Source: Gammaproteobacteria bacterium (GTDB taxonomy: Bacteria; Pseudomonadota; Gammaproteobacteria; Pseudomonadales; Azotimanducaceae). From it: DNA of 42,503 nucleotides. Location: contig QJXZ01000380.1 in assembly GCA_003248125.1 (NCBI GenBank), positions 1 to 42,503 on the forward strand, in the 5' to 3' direction. Made by a program: the position numbers and the translations under genes. Under the pieces are notes generated by a model that searched no databases, was not told the DNA's origin, and worked only from the letters and a program-made list of their open reading frames with translations. This document shows, one piece after another, positions 35,798 through 42,503 of this stretch. The stretch's first letter is position 1. Every line of letters starts with the position of its first letter.

Positions 35798-36891
35798 TAC
35801 AGACCTCCCAGCGCCGCAACGCGCTCATAGTGATGGTCGGAGTCACCGTATGCCGGCCGGGCCCATTTGGTGCGCTTGAGGTAGAGCTGCACGTCGTACT
35901 CCGCGGTGAAGCCGATGGCGCCGTGCAATTGCACGCCGTCGATGCCGATCCGAGCGGCGGCGTCCGACGCATACGCCTTCGCGAGCGAAGCGGCGCGCGG
36001 CAGCTCGTGCGGCGCATCGTCGACGGTCCACGCGGCATAGTAGAGCAGCGACTTGAACGACTCGATGTCGACGAACATCTCGGCGAGCCGGTGTTTCACG
36101 CCCTGATACTTGCCGATCAGATTGCCGAATTGCACGCGCTGCTTGGCGTACGCGGTAGTCATGGCGAGGGTCGCTTCCGCAGCGCCCACCAGCTCGGCGG
36201 TCACCGCCACGGCACCGCAATCCGTGAGATAGGCGAGATCGTCGTCGGCGAGCGCCATGAACTGGTCTGGCGCGAGCACGACATCGAGTGTGACCGTCCC
36301 CATGCGCTTGGTGCGATCCATGATCGGTTGCAGTGCCACCGCAACGCCTGTCGCATCCCGCGGCACGAGCGCGAGCGATAATCCAGCTTCGGTCCGGCAT
36401 GCAATCACGAACAGATCTGCCACGCCGGCGTCCGCGACGAATGGTTTGCTGCCGACGAGACGACGGTTCTTTGCGGTTAGCGTGACAGCATCGGGGTGGA
36501 TCCAGTTCGGCTCGTCGTACAGCGCAAGCGTCGCGGTGGTGCTGCCTGAGGCCAACGCGGGTAGCCAGGCTTTCTTCTGCGCCTCGGTTCCGCAGCGCGC
36601 GAGCGCCACGGCCGCCAGCGTGTGCGAAACGAGCGGCAGTGGCGAGAGGCCGCGGCCGGTTTCCTCCAGCACCACGGTGAGATCCACCCACTTGAGACCC
36701 AGGCCACCGTACGCTTCCGGTACCACGAGACCGAGCCAGCCGAGTTCTGCCATCTGCTGCCAGAGTGCTCGCGAGCCACCATCGTCGGTGGCCATGATCT
36801 TGCGCACTGTGGACAAGGGGCAGGCGCCCTGCATGAACTTGCGCACCTGATCGCGCAGCAGTTCCTGTTCTTCGGTAAAGCCGAAATTCAT
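35797..36891 (-). CDS. Acyl-CoA dehydrogenase, partner subunit
   Basis: A 364-residue acyl-CoA dehydrogenase homologue. MNFGFTEEQELLRDQVRKF starts it; I prefer this ATG (36891) because GAGGAG lies just upstream and the frame before it overlaps the CoA-transferase gene. The C-terminus GAIGFTAEYDVQLYLKRTKWA and GDSDHHYERVAAL are typical of the smaller subunit in heteromeric enzymes. The FAD-binding TEP-GSD motif is not recognisable (LALYDEPNW stands in its place), which suggests this chain lost one FAD-binding feature and depends on its partner. It overlaps the CoA-transferase stop by 4 bases and abuts the next dehydrogenase gene by one. Confidence 0.9.
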   Translation of the reverse strand: MNFGFTEEQELLRDQVRKFMQGACPLSTVRKIMATDDGGSRALWQQMAELGWLGLVVPEAYGGLGLKWVDLTVVLEETGRGLSPLPLVSHTLAAVALARCGTEAQKKAWLPALASGSTTATLALYDEPNWIHPDAVTLTAKNRRLVGSKPFVADAGVADLFVIACRTEAGLSLALVPRDATGVAVALQPIMDRTKRMGTVTLDVVLAPDQFMALADDDLAYLTDCGAVAVTAELVGAAEATLAMTTAYAKQRVQFGNLIGKYQGVKHRLAEMFVDIESFKSLLYYAAWTVDDAPHELPRAASLAKAYASDAAARIGIDGVQLHGAIGFTAEYDVQLYLKRTKWARPAYGDSDHHYERVAALGGL

Positions 36892-38108
36892 GGTGACTCC
36901 TCGGATTCGGCGATGAGCCGGGATTCGAGCCACTCGTCGATGCGAGTGCCGAAGCCGAGCTCGGTGAGTATCGCGCGCGTGTGTTGGCCCACCATCGGCG
37001 CGGGGCCGCCGGGTTCGGCCGGTGTGCCGCGGAAATGCGGTGCCGGTCGCGCATCGCGCATGTGGCCGGCAACCGGATGCTCGAGCTCGCGGAACATCGC
37101 ATTGTGATGCACTTGCGCTTCGTCGGCGAGCTCACTGAGCTTGCGTGCACGAGCAAACGGCACGTCGTGGCTACGCATGCGCTCGCTTGCTTCGGCAATC
37201 GTCATTTGTCTCGCTGCTGCGGCGACTTCCGTGCGCATGATCTCGACCAGTGCCGGCCGATTGCGTTGCCGCTCGGCGAGTTTGGCGAAACGCGGATCCG
37301 CGGCGATGTGCTGAAGTCCGTATGCCGCGCAGAGGCCCGCGAACTCGGCGTCGGAGAGTGTCATGGTCGTGCCCCAGCCATCCGCGTACTGTGCGACGTT
37401 GCCGGCCGCGCCGATTGGCGGACGCGCATCGACGCCGTCACCTTGCAGGATGAGATCGGCGGCGGTGTCTGCCCATAGGAATGCAATGGCGGTATCGAGC
37501 ATCGAGAGCTCGATGTGCTGACCGTTGCCGCTGCGCGTGCGTGCCAGCAGAGCAGCCGTGATTGCTTGGCAGCCGGTATAGGCCGTCAGCTTGTCGAGGA
37601 TCAGCATGTTCACTTGTTCCGGTTGCTCCGGGTGCTCGGGATGAATGCGACCCTGCACCGCTGCGATGCCGGAATAGAACTGAATGATGGGATCGTAGGC
37701 ACGTTCGCCGGCCTTCGGTCCGGTCTGGCCGAAGCCGCTGATCGACAAATAGACAAGCCCGGGATTGATCGCGGCGAGCTTGTCGTAGCCGACGCCGATG
37801 CGTGCGGCAACACCGGGACGGAAATTCTGAATGACGACGTCGGCCCATCGCGTCAAACGCTCGATGATCGGTGCCGTTTCCTCGGTGCGACCGAGATCGA
37901 GTGCGAGCGAGCGCTTGCCGCGATTCAAGACATGAAAGAATCCCGACAATCCGTTGCGGCTCGAGCCGACGTGGCGCTGGATGTCGCCGGTGGTGCGTTC
38001 GACCTTGATGACGGCAGCGCCTTGATCGGCGAGCAGACTCCCGGTCAGCGGTCCGGAGACCACTGCCGAGAGGTCCAGCACGTTGAAGCCGGCCAGTGGA
38101 CCGGGCAT
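36888..38108 (-). CDS. Family III CoA-transferase (CaiB/BaiF/racemase type)
   Basis: A 406-residue class III CoA-transferase or alpha-methylacyl-CoA racemase homologue. The N-terminal LAGFNVLDLSAVVSGPLTGSLLADQGAAVIKVE, RGKRSLALDL, YLSISGFGQTGP and LDKLTAYTGCQAITAALLAR are family blocks; the aspartate in LDKLTA is at the catalytic position. In beta-oxidation of steroid or pristane-like side chains such enzymes move CoA between acids or epimerise an alpha-methyl group. It is second in the seven-gene operon, 3 bases after the SDR gene and overlapping the acyl-CoA dehydrogenase gene by 4 bases. Confidence 0.92.
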   Translation of the reverse strand: MPGPLAGFNVLDLSAVVSGPLTGSLLADQGAAVIKVERTTGDIQRHVGSSRNGLSGFFHVLNRGKRSLALDLGRTEETAPIIERLTRWADVVIQNFRPGVAARIGVGYDKLAAINPGLVYLSISGFGQTGPKAGERAYDPIIQFYSGIAAVQGRIHPEHPEQPEQVNMLILDKLTAYTGCQAITAALLARTRSGNGQHIELSMLDTAIAFLWADTAADLILQGDGVDARPPIGAAGNVAQYADGWGTTMTLSDAEFAGLCAAYGLQHIAADPRFAKLAERQRNRPALVEIMRTEVAAAARQMTIAEASERMRSHDVPFARARKLSELADEAQVHHNAMFRELEHPVAGHMRDARPAPHFRGTPAEPGGPAPMVGQHTRAILTELGFGTRIDEWLESRLIAESEESP

Positions 38109-38111
38109 GGA

Positions 38112-38984
38112 TCAACCGCGCATCGGGTTGATCGGCGGCCACTTTTCCTTGCTGGCGAGGATGTGCTTGCCGATGTCGGCAACGCCCCACGGCGCGTCTT
38201 TGCCGTCCTTCGCGGCGATCGGTGTGATCTGCCATGACAGCAAAGAAACGTTGTTGCCGGCGACCAGGAATTGACGGCCTGTGACGTCTTTCGCTTCGTC
38301 GGTGCAGAGCCACACCACCGTCGGCGAGACCTTCTCGGGCGGGAAGGCATCCTTCGCTTGCTCGGGCAGAATGTCCTCGGTCAAGCGCGACATGGCAGTG
38401 GGTGCGAGCACGTTGACCGTGATGCCATATTTGACGCCCTCGAGGTAGAGGCAACGCATGAACCCGGCCGTGCCGGCCTTGGCGGCACCGTAGTTGGTCT
38501 GTCCAAAGTTGCCGAGGAGCCCCGACGTTGAGCTCGTCATGACGATGCGCCCGCCATGCCCTTGCTCGATCATTTGGTCATAGGCGGCTTTGGTGACGAG
38601 ATAGGTGCCCTTCAAGTGCACCGCAATGATGATGTCCCACATGTCGTCGGTCATGTTCTTGAACGACTTGTCGCGCAGGATGCCGGCGTTGTTGATGCAG
38701 ATGTCGAGCTTGCCGAAGCTATCCACTGCGGTTTTGACCATGGCTTTGGCTTGGGCCGGATCTGCCACCGAGCCGTAGTCGGCGACCGCCTTGCCGCCGG
38801 CAGCCTTGATCTCCTCGACTACTTTATCCGCCATGTTGTGGCCGGCGCCGGTGCCGTCGCGCGCGCCGCCCAGATCGTTTACGACCACTGCGGCGCCTTC
38901 CTTGGCCAGCAGTTTCGCGTGTTCGCGGCCCAATCCGCCGCCCGCGCCGGTGACCAGCGCTACCTTGCCGTCGAGCATACCCAT
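38112..38984 (-). CDS. Hydroxyacyl-CoA dehydrogenase-type SDR (HSD17B4-like)
   Basis: A 290-residue short-chain dehydrogenase. The NAD-binding motif VTGAGGGLGREHA, the specific VVNDLGGARDGTG, NNAGILRDKSF, TSSTSGLLGNFGQTNY with the YxxxK (YGAAK) active site and a C-terminal extension match the dehydrogenase domain of peroxisomal multifunctional enzyme type 2 (HSD17B4) and mycobacterial Hsd4B. These oxidise (3R)-hydroxyacyl-CoA in branched-chain and steroid side-chain degradation. It is the first gene of the seven-gene operon; its start lies 165 bases from the small protein gene's stop, in a gap with the second 19-bp repeat locus. Confidence 0.92.
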   Translation of the reverse strand: MGMLDGKVALVTGAGGGLGREHAKLLAKEGAAVVVNDLGGARDGTGAGHNMADKVVEEIKAAGGKAVADYGSVADPAQAKAMVKTAVDSFGKLDICINNAGILRDKSFKNMTDDMWDIIIAVHLKGTYLVTKAAYDQMIEQGHGGRIVMTSSTSGLLGNFGQTNYGAAKAGTAGFMRCLYLEGVKYGITVNVLAPTAMSRLTEDILPEQAKDAFPPEKVSPTVVWLCTDEAKDVTGRQFLVAGNNVSLLSWQITPIAAKDGKDAPWGVADIGKHILASKEKWPPINPMRG

Positions 38985-39070
38985 TGGTGTTCCCCCAGGG
39001 TTGATGTTGTCGAAATTGTGCGCCGCGACAGTCTATGGAAAAGCGCATCGAAGGCAAGGCAACGGGCGAT

Positions 39071-39121
39071 TGCCCCGGAGCAACGACACTGCCCCGGAGC
39101 TAGCCTTTGCTCCGGGCAGCC
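39071..39121. repeat. 19-bp tandem repeat (TGCCCCGG family), locus 2
   Basis: Two 19-base units begin TGCCCCGGAGC (39071-39089 and 39090-39108), matching the units between tsaD and rpsU (consensus start TGCCCCGGnGCAACGA in the better ones). The second unit and the following GCTCCGGGCA (39109-39118) form a 10-bp stem with one bulged C and an 8-base loop. It lies between the minus-strand small gene and the minus-strand seven-gene operon, so it could mark a transcript end, but no T-run follows. Confidence 0.65.
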
Positions 39122-39149
39122 GTTGGGTGGGCGTTGGCAGAGGTGGGTG

Positions 39150-39359
39150 TTAGCGCTTGCGAGCTTCGCCGAGCGGGATGGGATCGACGTTGACCGGCCG
39201 TGCCGGCGATTGCGGCAGCGCGCCGCCGGCCGAGCGTTCGCGGGCGAGGCGATCGAGTACCGCACGGACGATGCGGTCGCGCTCGTGGAAGCCGAACGGC
39301 TTCAGCGTGTCGTAAATCAACTTCAACGCTTGCAGTTCGATGTCGTAGCTGTGGTTCAT
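39150..39359 (-). CDS. Small conserved-looking protein, 69 residues
   Basis: A short protein of unknown function. The N-terminal half, YDIELQALKLIYDTLKPFGFHERDRIVRAVLDRL, is an amphipathic helix pair like the short 'E-R-x-R-V-L' domain seen in many bacterial small proteins; the C-terminal half is proline-rich. I call it a gene because AGGGGG lies 8 bases before the ATG at 39359 and the composition is natural. The open frame further upstream on this strand overlaps the divergent SDR gene and is rejected. It is upstream of, and in the same direction as, the seven-gene operon but separated by the repeat. Confidence 0.6.
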   Translation of the reverse strand: MNHSYDIELQALKLIYDTLKPFGFHERDRIVRAVLDRLARERSAGGALPQSPARPVNVDPIPLGEARKR

Positions 39360-39515
39360 CGCTTCGCCCCCTATTTCACTACCGGGCTCGATGAGGCTAT
39401 CAGCGCACCCGCTTCGTGGGTGTAAACGATTCGCACGCCAATGTATTTGTGGGATGCGGCTTACAATGCTGGCGAGCACTAGGCCAGATGCCGGCAATCT
39501 CGAGAGGAGCGCGTT

Positions 39516-40268
39516 ATGGATGAGTTGTTCGATTTCACGGGCAAGGTCGTACTGGTTACGGGCGGCAGCCGCGGATTGGGCCGTGCAATGGCGCATGCAT
39601 TCGCGGAGCGGGGCGCCGATCTCGTGATCGCGAGCCGCAAGCTGCCTGCCTGTGAGACGGTGGCGCGGGAAATCGAGGAACTCGGACGCCGGGCGTTGCC
39701 CTACGCCTGCCACGTCGGCCATTGGCAGGAGCTCGAAGGCTTGGTGGCGGCCACCTACGAGCACTTCGGTCGCATCGACGTGCTCATCAACAACGCGGGA
39801 CTCTCGCCGCTCTATCCGTCGTTGCACGAGGTCAGCGAGGAGTTGTTCGACAAGGTGGTCGCGCTCAATTTGAAGGGACCGTTTCGCCTTTCGGCGCTCG
39901 TCGCCCATCGCATGTCGGCCGGTGACGGCGGATCTATCATCAACATCTCGAGCACCGCGTCGTTGAATCCGAGCCCGACCTCGGAACCCTACGGTGCTGC
40001 CAAGGCCGGTCTCAATGCCATTACGCGTTCGTTCGCGTTTGCCTACGGTCCAAAGGTTCGCGTGAATTGCATCGTCGCAGGACCGTTCCTCACCGACATT
40101 TCCAAGGCTTGGGACATGCCGGCCTTCGAGAAGCGGGCGGCCACCAGTATGGCGCTCAAGCGTGGTGGCCAGCCCGATGAAATCGTCGGCGCGGCACTCT
40201 ACCTGGCCTCGCCCGCGGCGAGCTTCACCACGGGCACTACGATTCGGGTCGACGGCGGCACGCTTTAG
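39516..40268 (+). CDS. Short-chain dehydrogenase/reductase
   Basis: A 250-residue classical SDR of the FabG-like, NAD(P)-dependent type. The cofactor motif VTGGSRGLGRAMA, the NNAG (VLINNAGLSPL), the catalytic serine in IINISSTAS, YGAAK and a C-terminal GTTIRVDGGTL are all present. GAGGAG lies before the ATG. The substrate is unknown; a 3-oxo/3-hydroxy acyl or steroid alcohol would fit the surrounding genes. It is alone on the plus strand and converges with the ATP-grasp gene, the two stop codons overlapping by 4 bases (40265-40268). Confidence 0.92.
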   Translation: MDELFDFTGKVVLVTGGSRGLGRAMAHAFAERGADLVIASRKLPACETVAREIEELGRRALPYACHVGHWQELEGLVAATYEHFGRIDVLINNAGLSPLYPSLHEVSEELFDKVVALNLKGPFRLSALVAHRMSAGDGGSIINISSTASLNPSPTSEPYGAAKAGLNAITRSFAFAYGPKVRVNCIVAGPFLTDISKAWDMPAFEKRAATSMALKRGGQPDEIVGAALYLASPAASFTTGTTIRVDGGTL

Positions 40269-41173
40269 CGCGCGGCGTTGCTCGGCGAGGCGACGCTTCG
40301 CCGTGGCGCGGTCAACGCTTCGACCACGGCAGGCGCATAGTCGGTGCCGGTCAATCGCTCGAGGGTCTGCAGCCCGCCCGGATTGGCGACGTTGAACTCG
40401 ATGATCCACGGATAGGCGATATCCACCGCCGCAAACCCGGCACCGTGCGCATCGAGGTAAGTGGCGCAGCGCTCGGCCAATGCCATCTCGCGTGCATCCA
40501 ACGTGGCTGGTCGTGCATTCGCATCGGCGGCGAGGTTGGCGCGGTGGTCGTGGGATGGCACGCGCAGGTACGTAGCGACGATCTGTGCGCCTGCGATCAG
40601 CACGCGCTTCTCGCCGGCCGTGATCTCGGGCACATAGCGCTGCAGCAGGCAGTACTCGGTGCCGTCGTTGCCGGTCAGTGCATCCAACACAACGTACAAG
40701 TTTGCGTCGTCACGGTTCAGTCGATAGACGTGACGACCGAAACTCGCGGCGGCGGGTTTCGCGATCCACTCACCACCACGCATCACGATGGTCGCGAGCC
40801 ACTCCGGATCGCGCGCGGCGTAGGTTTCGGGATGGTGCTCGGCGAGCGGCCCGAGCGGTAGTGAGTACTTGGCATGCAGCTGCAATAACACCTCCGGTGC
40901 GACGATGAATTGCGCACGCGGCAGGGTGCTCAAGAGCTCCATCCGATCGAGGAACGATGCCCGCTCACCGAGCCCGATTGGCCAAATGCGGTCGAAGTTT
41001 GCGAGCGGCGTGCCGTCGGCCGCCAGGCGCAACGTGCCCGCCGCCAGCCGCAGGTCGTGGTGATCCGCGATAGACACGCGCCAGCCGGCGGCCGCGAAGG
41101 CGGCCGGCAGGCGCTGGTGGTTGTCGTTGCGCGCCGCACCGCGGGTCGCGACGAGGAAGCAAATCGATGGCAT
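40265..41173 (-). CDS. Glutathione synthetase-like ATP-grasp protein
   Basis: A 302-residue ATP-grasp protein most like GshB, which joins gamma-glutamylcysteine and glycine. Matches include EWIAKPAAASFGRHVYRL (nucleotide-binding lysine), VPEITAGEKRVLIAGAQIVATYLRVP, ANLAADANARPATL and a C-terminal WIIEFNVANPGGLQTLE with the metal-binding E and N. The N-terminal domain is strongly diverged: GshB's usual RNDPPFD/NxP patterns are not obvious. It could be true GshB or a paralogue making another peptide. It is divergent from nadA and converges with the SDR gene, and no gshA is in the window. Confidence 0.75.
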   Translation of the reverse strand: MPSICFLVATRGAARNDNHQRLPAAFAAAGWRVSIADHHDLRLAAGTLRLAADGTPLANFDRIWPIGLGERASFLDRMELLSTLPRAQFIVAPEVLLQLHAKYSLPLGPLAEHHPETYAARDPEWLATIVMRGGEWIAKPAAASFGRHVYRLNRDDANLYVVLDALTGNDGTEYCLLQRYVPEITAGEKRVLIAGAQIVATYLRVPSHDHRANLAADANARPATLDAREMALAERCATYLDAHGAGFAAVDIAYPWIIEFNVANPGGLQTLERLTGTDYAPAVVEALTAPRRSVASPSNAAR

Positions 41174-41207
41174 GAGCGCGCTTCGCCAGTGAGCCCGCTT
41201 TTCTACA

Positions 41208-41216
41208 TGCTAAGAT
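41208..41216 (+). promoter_or_regulatory. Extended -10 promoter element for nadA
   Basis: TGCTAAGAT combines a TGn extension with a good -10 hexamer, 21 bases before the nadA GTG. It implies a very short leader. No clear -35 is visible. This is the best promoter-like site in the gshB-like/nadA gap. Confidence 0.4.
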
Positions 41217-41237
41217 CCGCAGTCCGCAACATCGTGT

Positions 41238-42275
41238 GTGGATGTGATGGGGCTCCCCGATCACACATTGCAAGGCGAACAGATTCCGGTGTTCGAAGCG
41301 CCGCTCCTGCCTTCCGCCAAAGTCGAATCACTGAAGGCAGAGATCAAGACACTGCTGGTCGACAAGAATGCGGTATTGGTGTCGCACTACTACGTCGATC
41401 CGGACATCCAGGATCTGACCGAAGAAACCGGCGGCTGTGTCGCCGATTCACTCGAGATGGCGCGCTTCGGCCACGAGCATCCGGCGACCACGTTGGTGGT
41501 CTCCGGCGTCAAATTCATGGGCGAGACTGCAAAGATCCTGGCGCCCGAGAAGACCGTGCTGATGCCCACGTTGGAGGCGACGTGCTCGTTGGATATCGGC
41601 TGCCCGCCGGATGAATTCGAGCAATTCACCAAGCAGCATCCCGATCGCACGGTGGTGGTCTATGCCAACACCTCGGCACGCGTGAAAGCGCTTGCAGATT
41701 GGGTCGTGACGTCGAGCATCGCGCGACCGATCGTCGAGCACCTCGCCGCCAAGGGCGAAAAGATCCTGTGGGCGCCGGACAAACATCTCGGTCACTGGAT
41801 CGCCACCGAGACCGGCGCCGACATGTTGCTGTGGAACGGCGCGTGTGTGGTGCACGAGGAATTCAAGAGCAAGGCACTGTTCGACCTCAAAGCGCTGTAC
41901 CCGGATGCCGGCGTGCTCGTGCATCCGGAGAGCCCGGCAGCCGTGATCGGTATTGCCGACGCGGTAGGATCGACGAGCCAGCTGATCAAAGCGGCGCAGA
42001 CGCTACCGCATCAGGTATTCATCGTCGCGACCGATCGCGGCATCTTCCACAAGATGCGGCGCGCCGCCCCTGGTAAACGCTTCATCGATGCGCCAACCGC
42101 CGGCCAAGGTGCCACCTGTCGTAGTTGCGCCCATTGCCCGTGGATGGCGATGAATCAGCTCGAAAACCTGCGCGATTCGCTGCGTGACGGCAGCAACGAG
42201 ATCCTGGTGGATCCCGAAGTCGGCCGCCGCGCCATGATTCCGCTCACGCGCATGCTGGAATTCCCGAAGCCCTGA
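41238..42275 (+). CDS. nadA: Quinolinate synthase NadA
   Basis: NadA condenses iminoaspartate with dihydroxyacetone phosphate to quinolinate in de novo NAD synthesis, using a 4Fe-4S cluster. The 345-residue protein has the cluster cysteines at C116 (EATCSLD), C203 ([10 protein letters not shown]) and C300 (the [10 protein letters not shown] motif, CxxCxxC). It also shows [24 protein letters not shown] and [14 protein letters not shown] list the GTG start; an in-frame ATG at 41247 loses only three residues and neither has a good Shine-Dalgarno. A palindromic repeat begins 5 bases after its stop, and a BepA-like gene converges beyond it. Confidence 0.96.
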   Translation: MDVMGLPDHTLQGEQIPVFEAPLLPSAKVESLKAEIKTLLVDKNAVLVSHYYVDPDIQDLTEETGGCVADSLEMARFGHEHPATTLVVSGVKFMGETAKILAPEKTVLMPTLEATCSLDIGCPPDEFEQFTKQHPDRTVVVYANTSARVKALADWVVTSSIARPIVEHLAAKGEKILWAPDKHLGHWIATETGADMLLWNGACVVHEEFKSKALFDLKALYPDAGVLVHPESPAAVIGIADAVGSTSQLIKAAQTLPHQVFIVATDRGIFHKMRRAAPGKRFIDAPTAGQGATCRSCAHCPWMAMNQLENLRDSLRDGSNEILVDPEVGRRAMIPLTRMLEFPKP

Positions 42276-42280
42276 GCTGG

Positions 42281-42359
42281 AATTGGTGACAGTTACCGAT
42301 TAGCTCACCTTTCTTGGAAATCAAGCAGCGGGCGGGCCAATCGGTAACTGTCACCAATT
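42281..42359. repeat. Palindromic REPIN-like element, copy 3
   Basis: A perfect 21-bp inverted repeat (42281-42301 and 42339-42359) with core GTGACAGTTACCGATT around a 37-base spacer. It starts 5 bases after the nadA stop and ends 4 bases before the stop of the convergent gene, so it fills the intergenic gap and could act as a bidirectional 3'-end hairpin. The arms match copy 1 near apaG; the spacer does not. Confidence 0.85.
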
Positions 42360-42363
42360 TCAG

Positions 42364-42503
42364 CTACGACGCCCTGAGTTCCGCCAATTCCTTGCGAAAA
42401 TCGTTGATGCGGGCATCGAGCATCGCGTTGGTGCGGAAATCGTCGGGATTCGTCAACCCGCGCGCGTACTCCAGATGCTGAATTGCCTTTTGGAAGTTGC
42501 CCA
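42364..42503 (-). CDS. bepA: BepA-like protein C-terminus (partial)
   Basis: The minus strand encodes the last 45 residues of a protein that continues beyond the right edge. They read as a helical TPR-like segment (GNFQKAIQHLEYARGL) and then a charged helix ending LAELRAS. This would fit the C-terminal TPR part of BepA/YfgC, the periplasmic M48 metalloprotease that assists outer-membrane assembly, and Pseudomonas has such a gene beside nadA. The protease HExxH domain is outside the window, so the assignment rests on weak similarity plus context. Confidence 0.45.
   Translation of the reverse strand, partial: GNFQKAIQHLEYARGLTNPDDFRTNAMLDARINDFRKELAELRAS

Noticed and set aside
34863-36038. Second-frame 391-codon open frame across the paired acyl-CoA dehydrogenases
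   Set aside because: A same-strand shadow frame; both dehydrogenase frames show strong family motifs.
39360-40409. Upstream extension of the small minus-strand gene
   Set aside because: It lies opposite the SDR gene and is a mirror frame; the ATG at 39359 has its own Shine-Dalgarno.

Overview
The window is chromosomal DNA of a high-GC gammaproteobacterium. Two gene strings point there: the end of surA followed by pdxA-rsmA-apaG-apaH, and the macromolecular-synthesis cluster rpsU-yqeY-dnaG-rpoD followed by a CAU tRNA, as near E. coli rpoD-ileX. The order nadA next to a BepA-like gene also recalls Pseudomonas. I cannot fix the genus. The single-chain glycyl-tRNA synthetase and the acyl-CoA operons would fit an environmental lineage of the Nevskiales/Steroidobacterales kind, but that is inference. 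No phage, integrase, transposase or CRISPR array was seen, and no stretch above 300 bases lacks a gene.

Layout. 1-3141: surA end, pdxA, rsmA, apaG, apaH, with start/stop overlaps and a palindromic repeat between apaG and apaH. 3304-8001: the conserved stress trio prkA(yeaG)-yeaH-spoVR. 8011-10400: cca, converging on folB and tsaD. 10413-15182: repeats, rpsU promoter, rpsU, yqeY, dnaG, rpoD, hairpins, tRNA. 15338-24818: manC, cysC, an OmpA-type lipoprotein, an ACT-domain regulator with glyQS, two small proteins, a phosphodiesterase, a membrane-anchored alpha/beta hydrolase and a methyltransferase. 24855-29738: four-gene minus-strand acyl-CoA operon (acyl-CoA dehydrogenase, nitroreductase-like, thiolase, acyl-CoA ligase). 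29951-31991: outer-membrane barrel, terminator, PaaK/CapK-like ligase. 31988-38984: seven-gene minus-strand operon (hydroxyacyl-CoA dehydrogenase SDR, CoA-transferase, two paired acyl-CoA dehydrogenases, O-methyltransferase, a second methyltransferase, an unrecognised protein with a diiron signature). 39150-42503: small protein, SDR, GshB-like ATP-grasp protein, nadA, start of a bepA-like gene.

The best candidate for something undescribed is the seven-gene operon. Its first four genes are a steroid/branched-acyl type beta-oxidation set. Its last three are two methyltransferases and a 254-residue protein with the E, ExxH, E, ExxH pattern of diiron oxygenases. A PaaK/CapK-like adenylating enzyme converges on it, the two genes sharing a single CTAG as both stop codons. 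This looks like a pathway that activates, oxidises and methylates an acyl or ring substrate; the substrate is unknown.

Two dispersed repeat families also stand out. One is a palindromic, REPIN-like element with core GTGACAGTTACCGATT (three copies). The other is a 19-bp tandem unit beginning TGCCCCGG (two loci). All copies are intergenic, and no transposase gene for either was seen.
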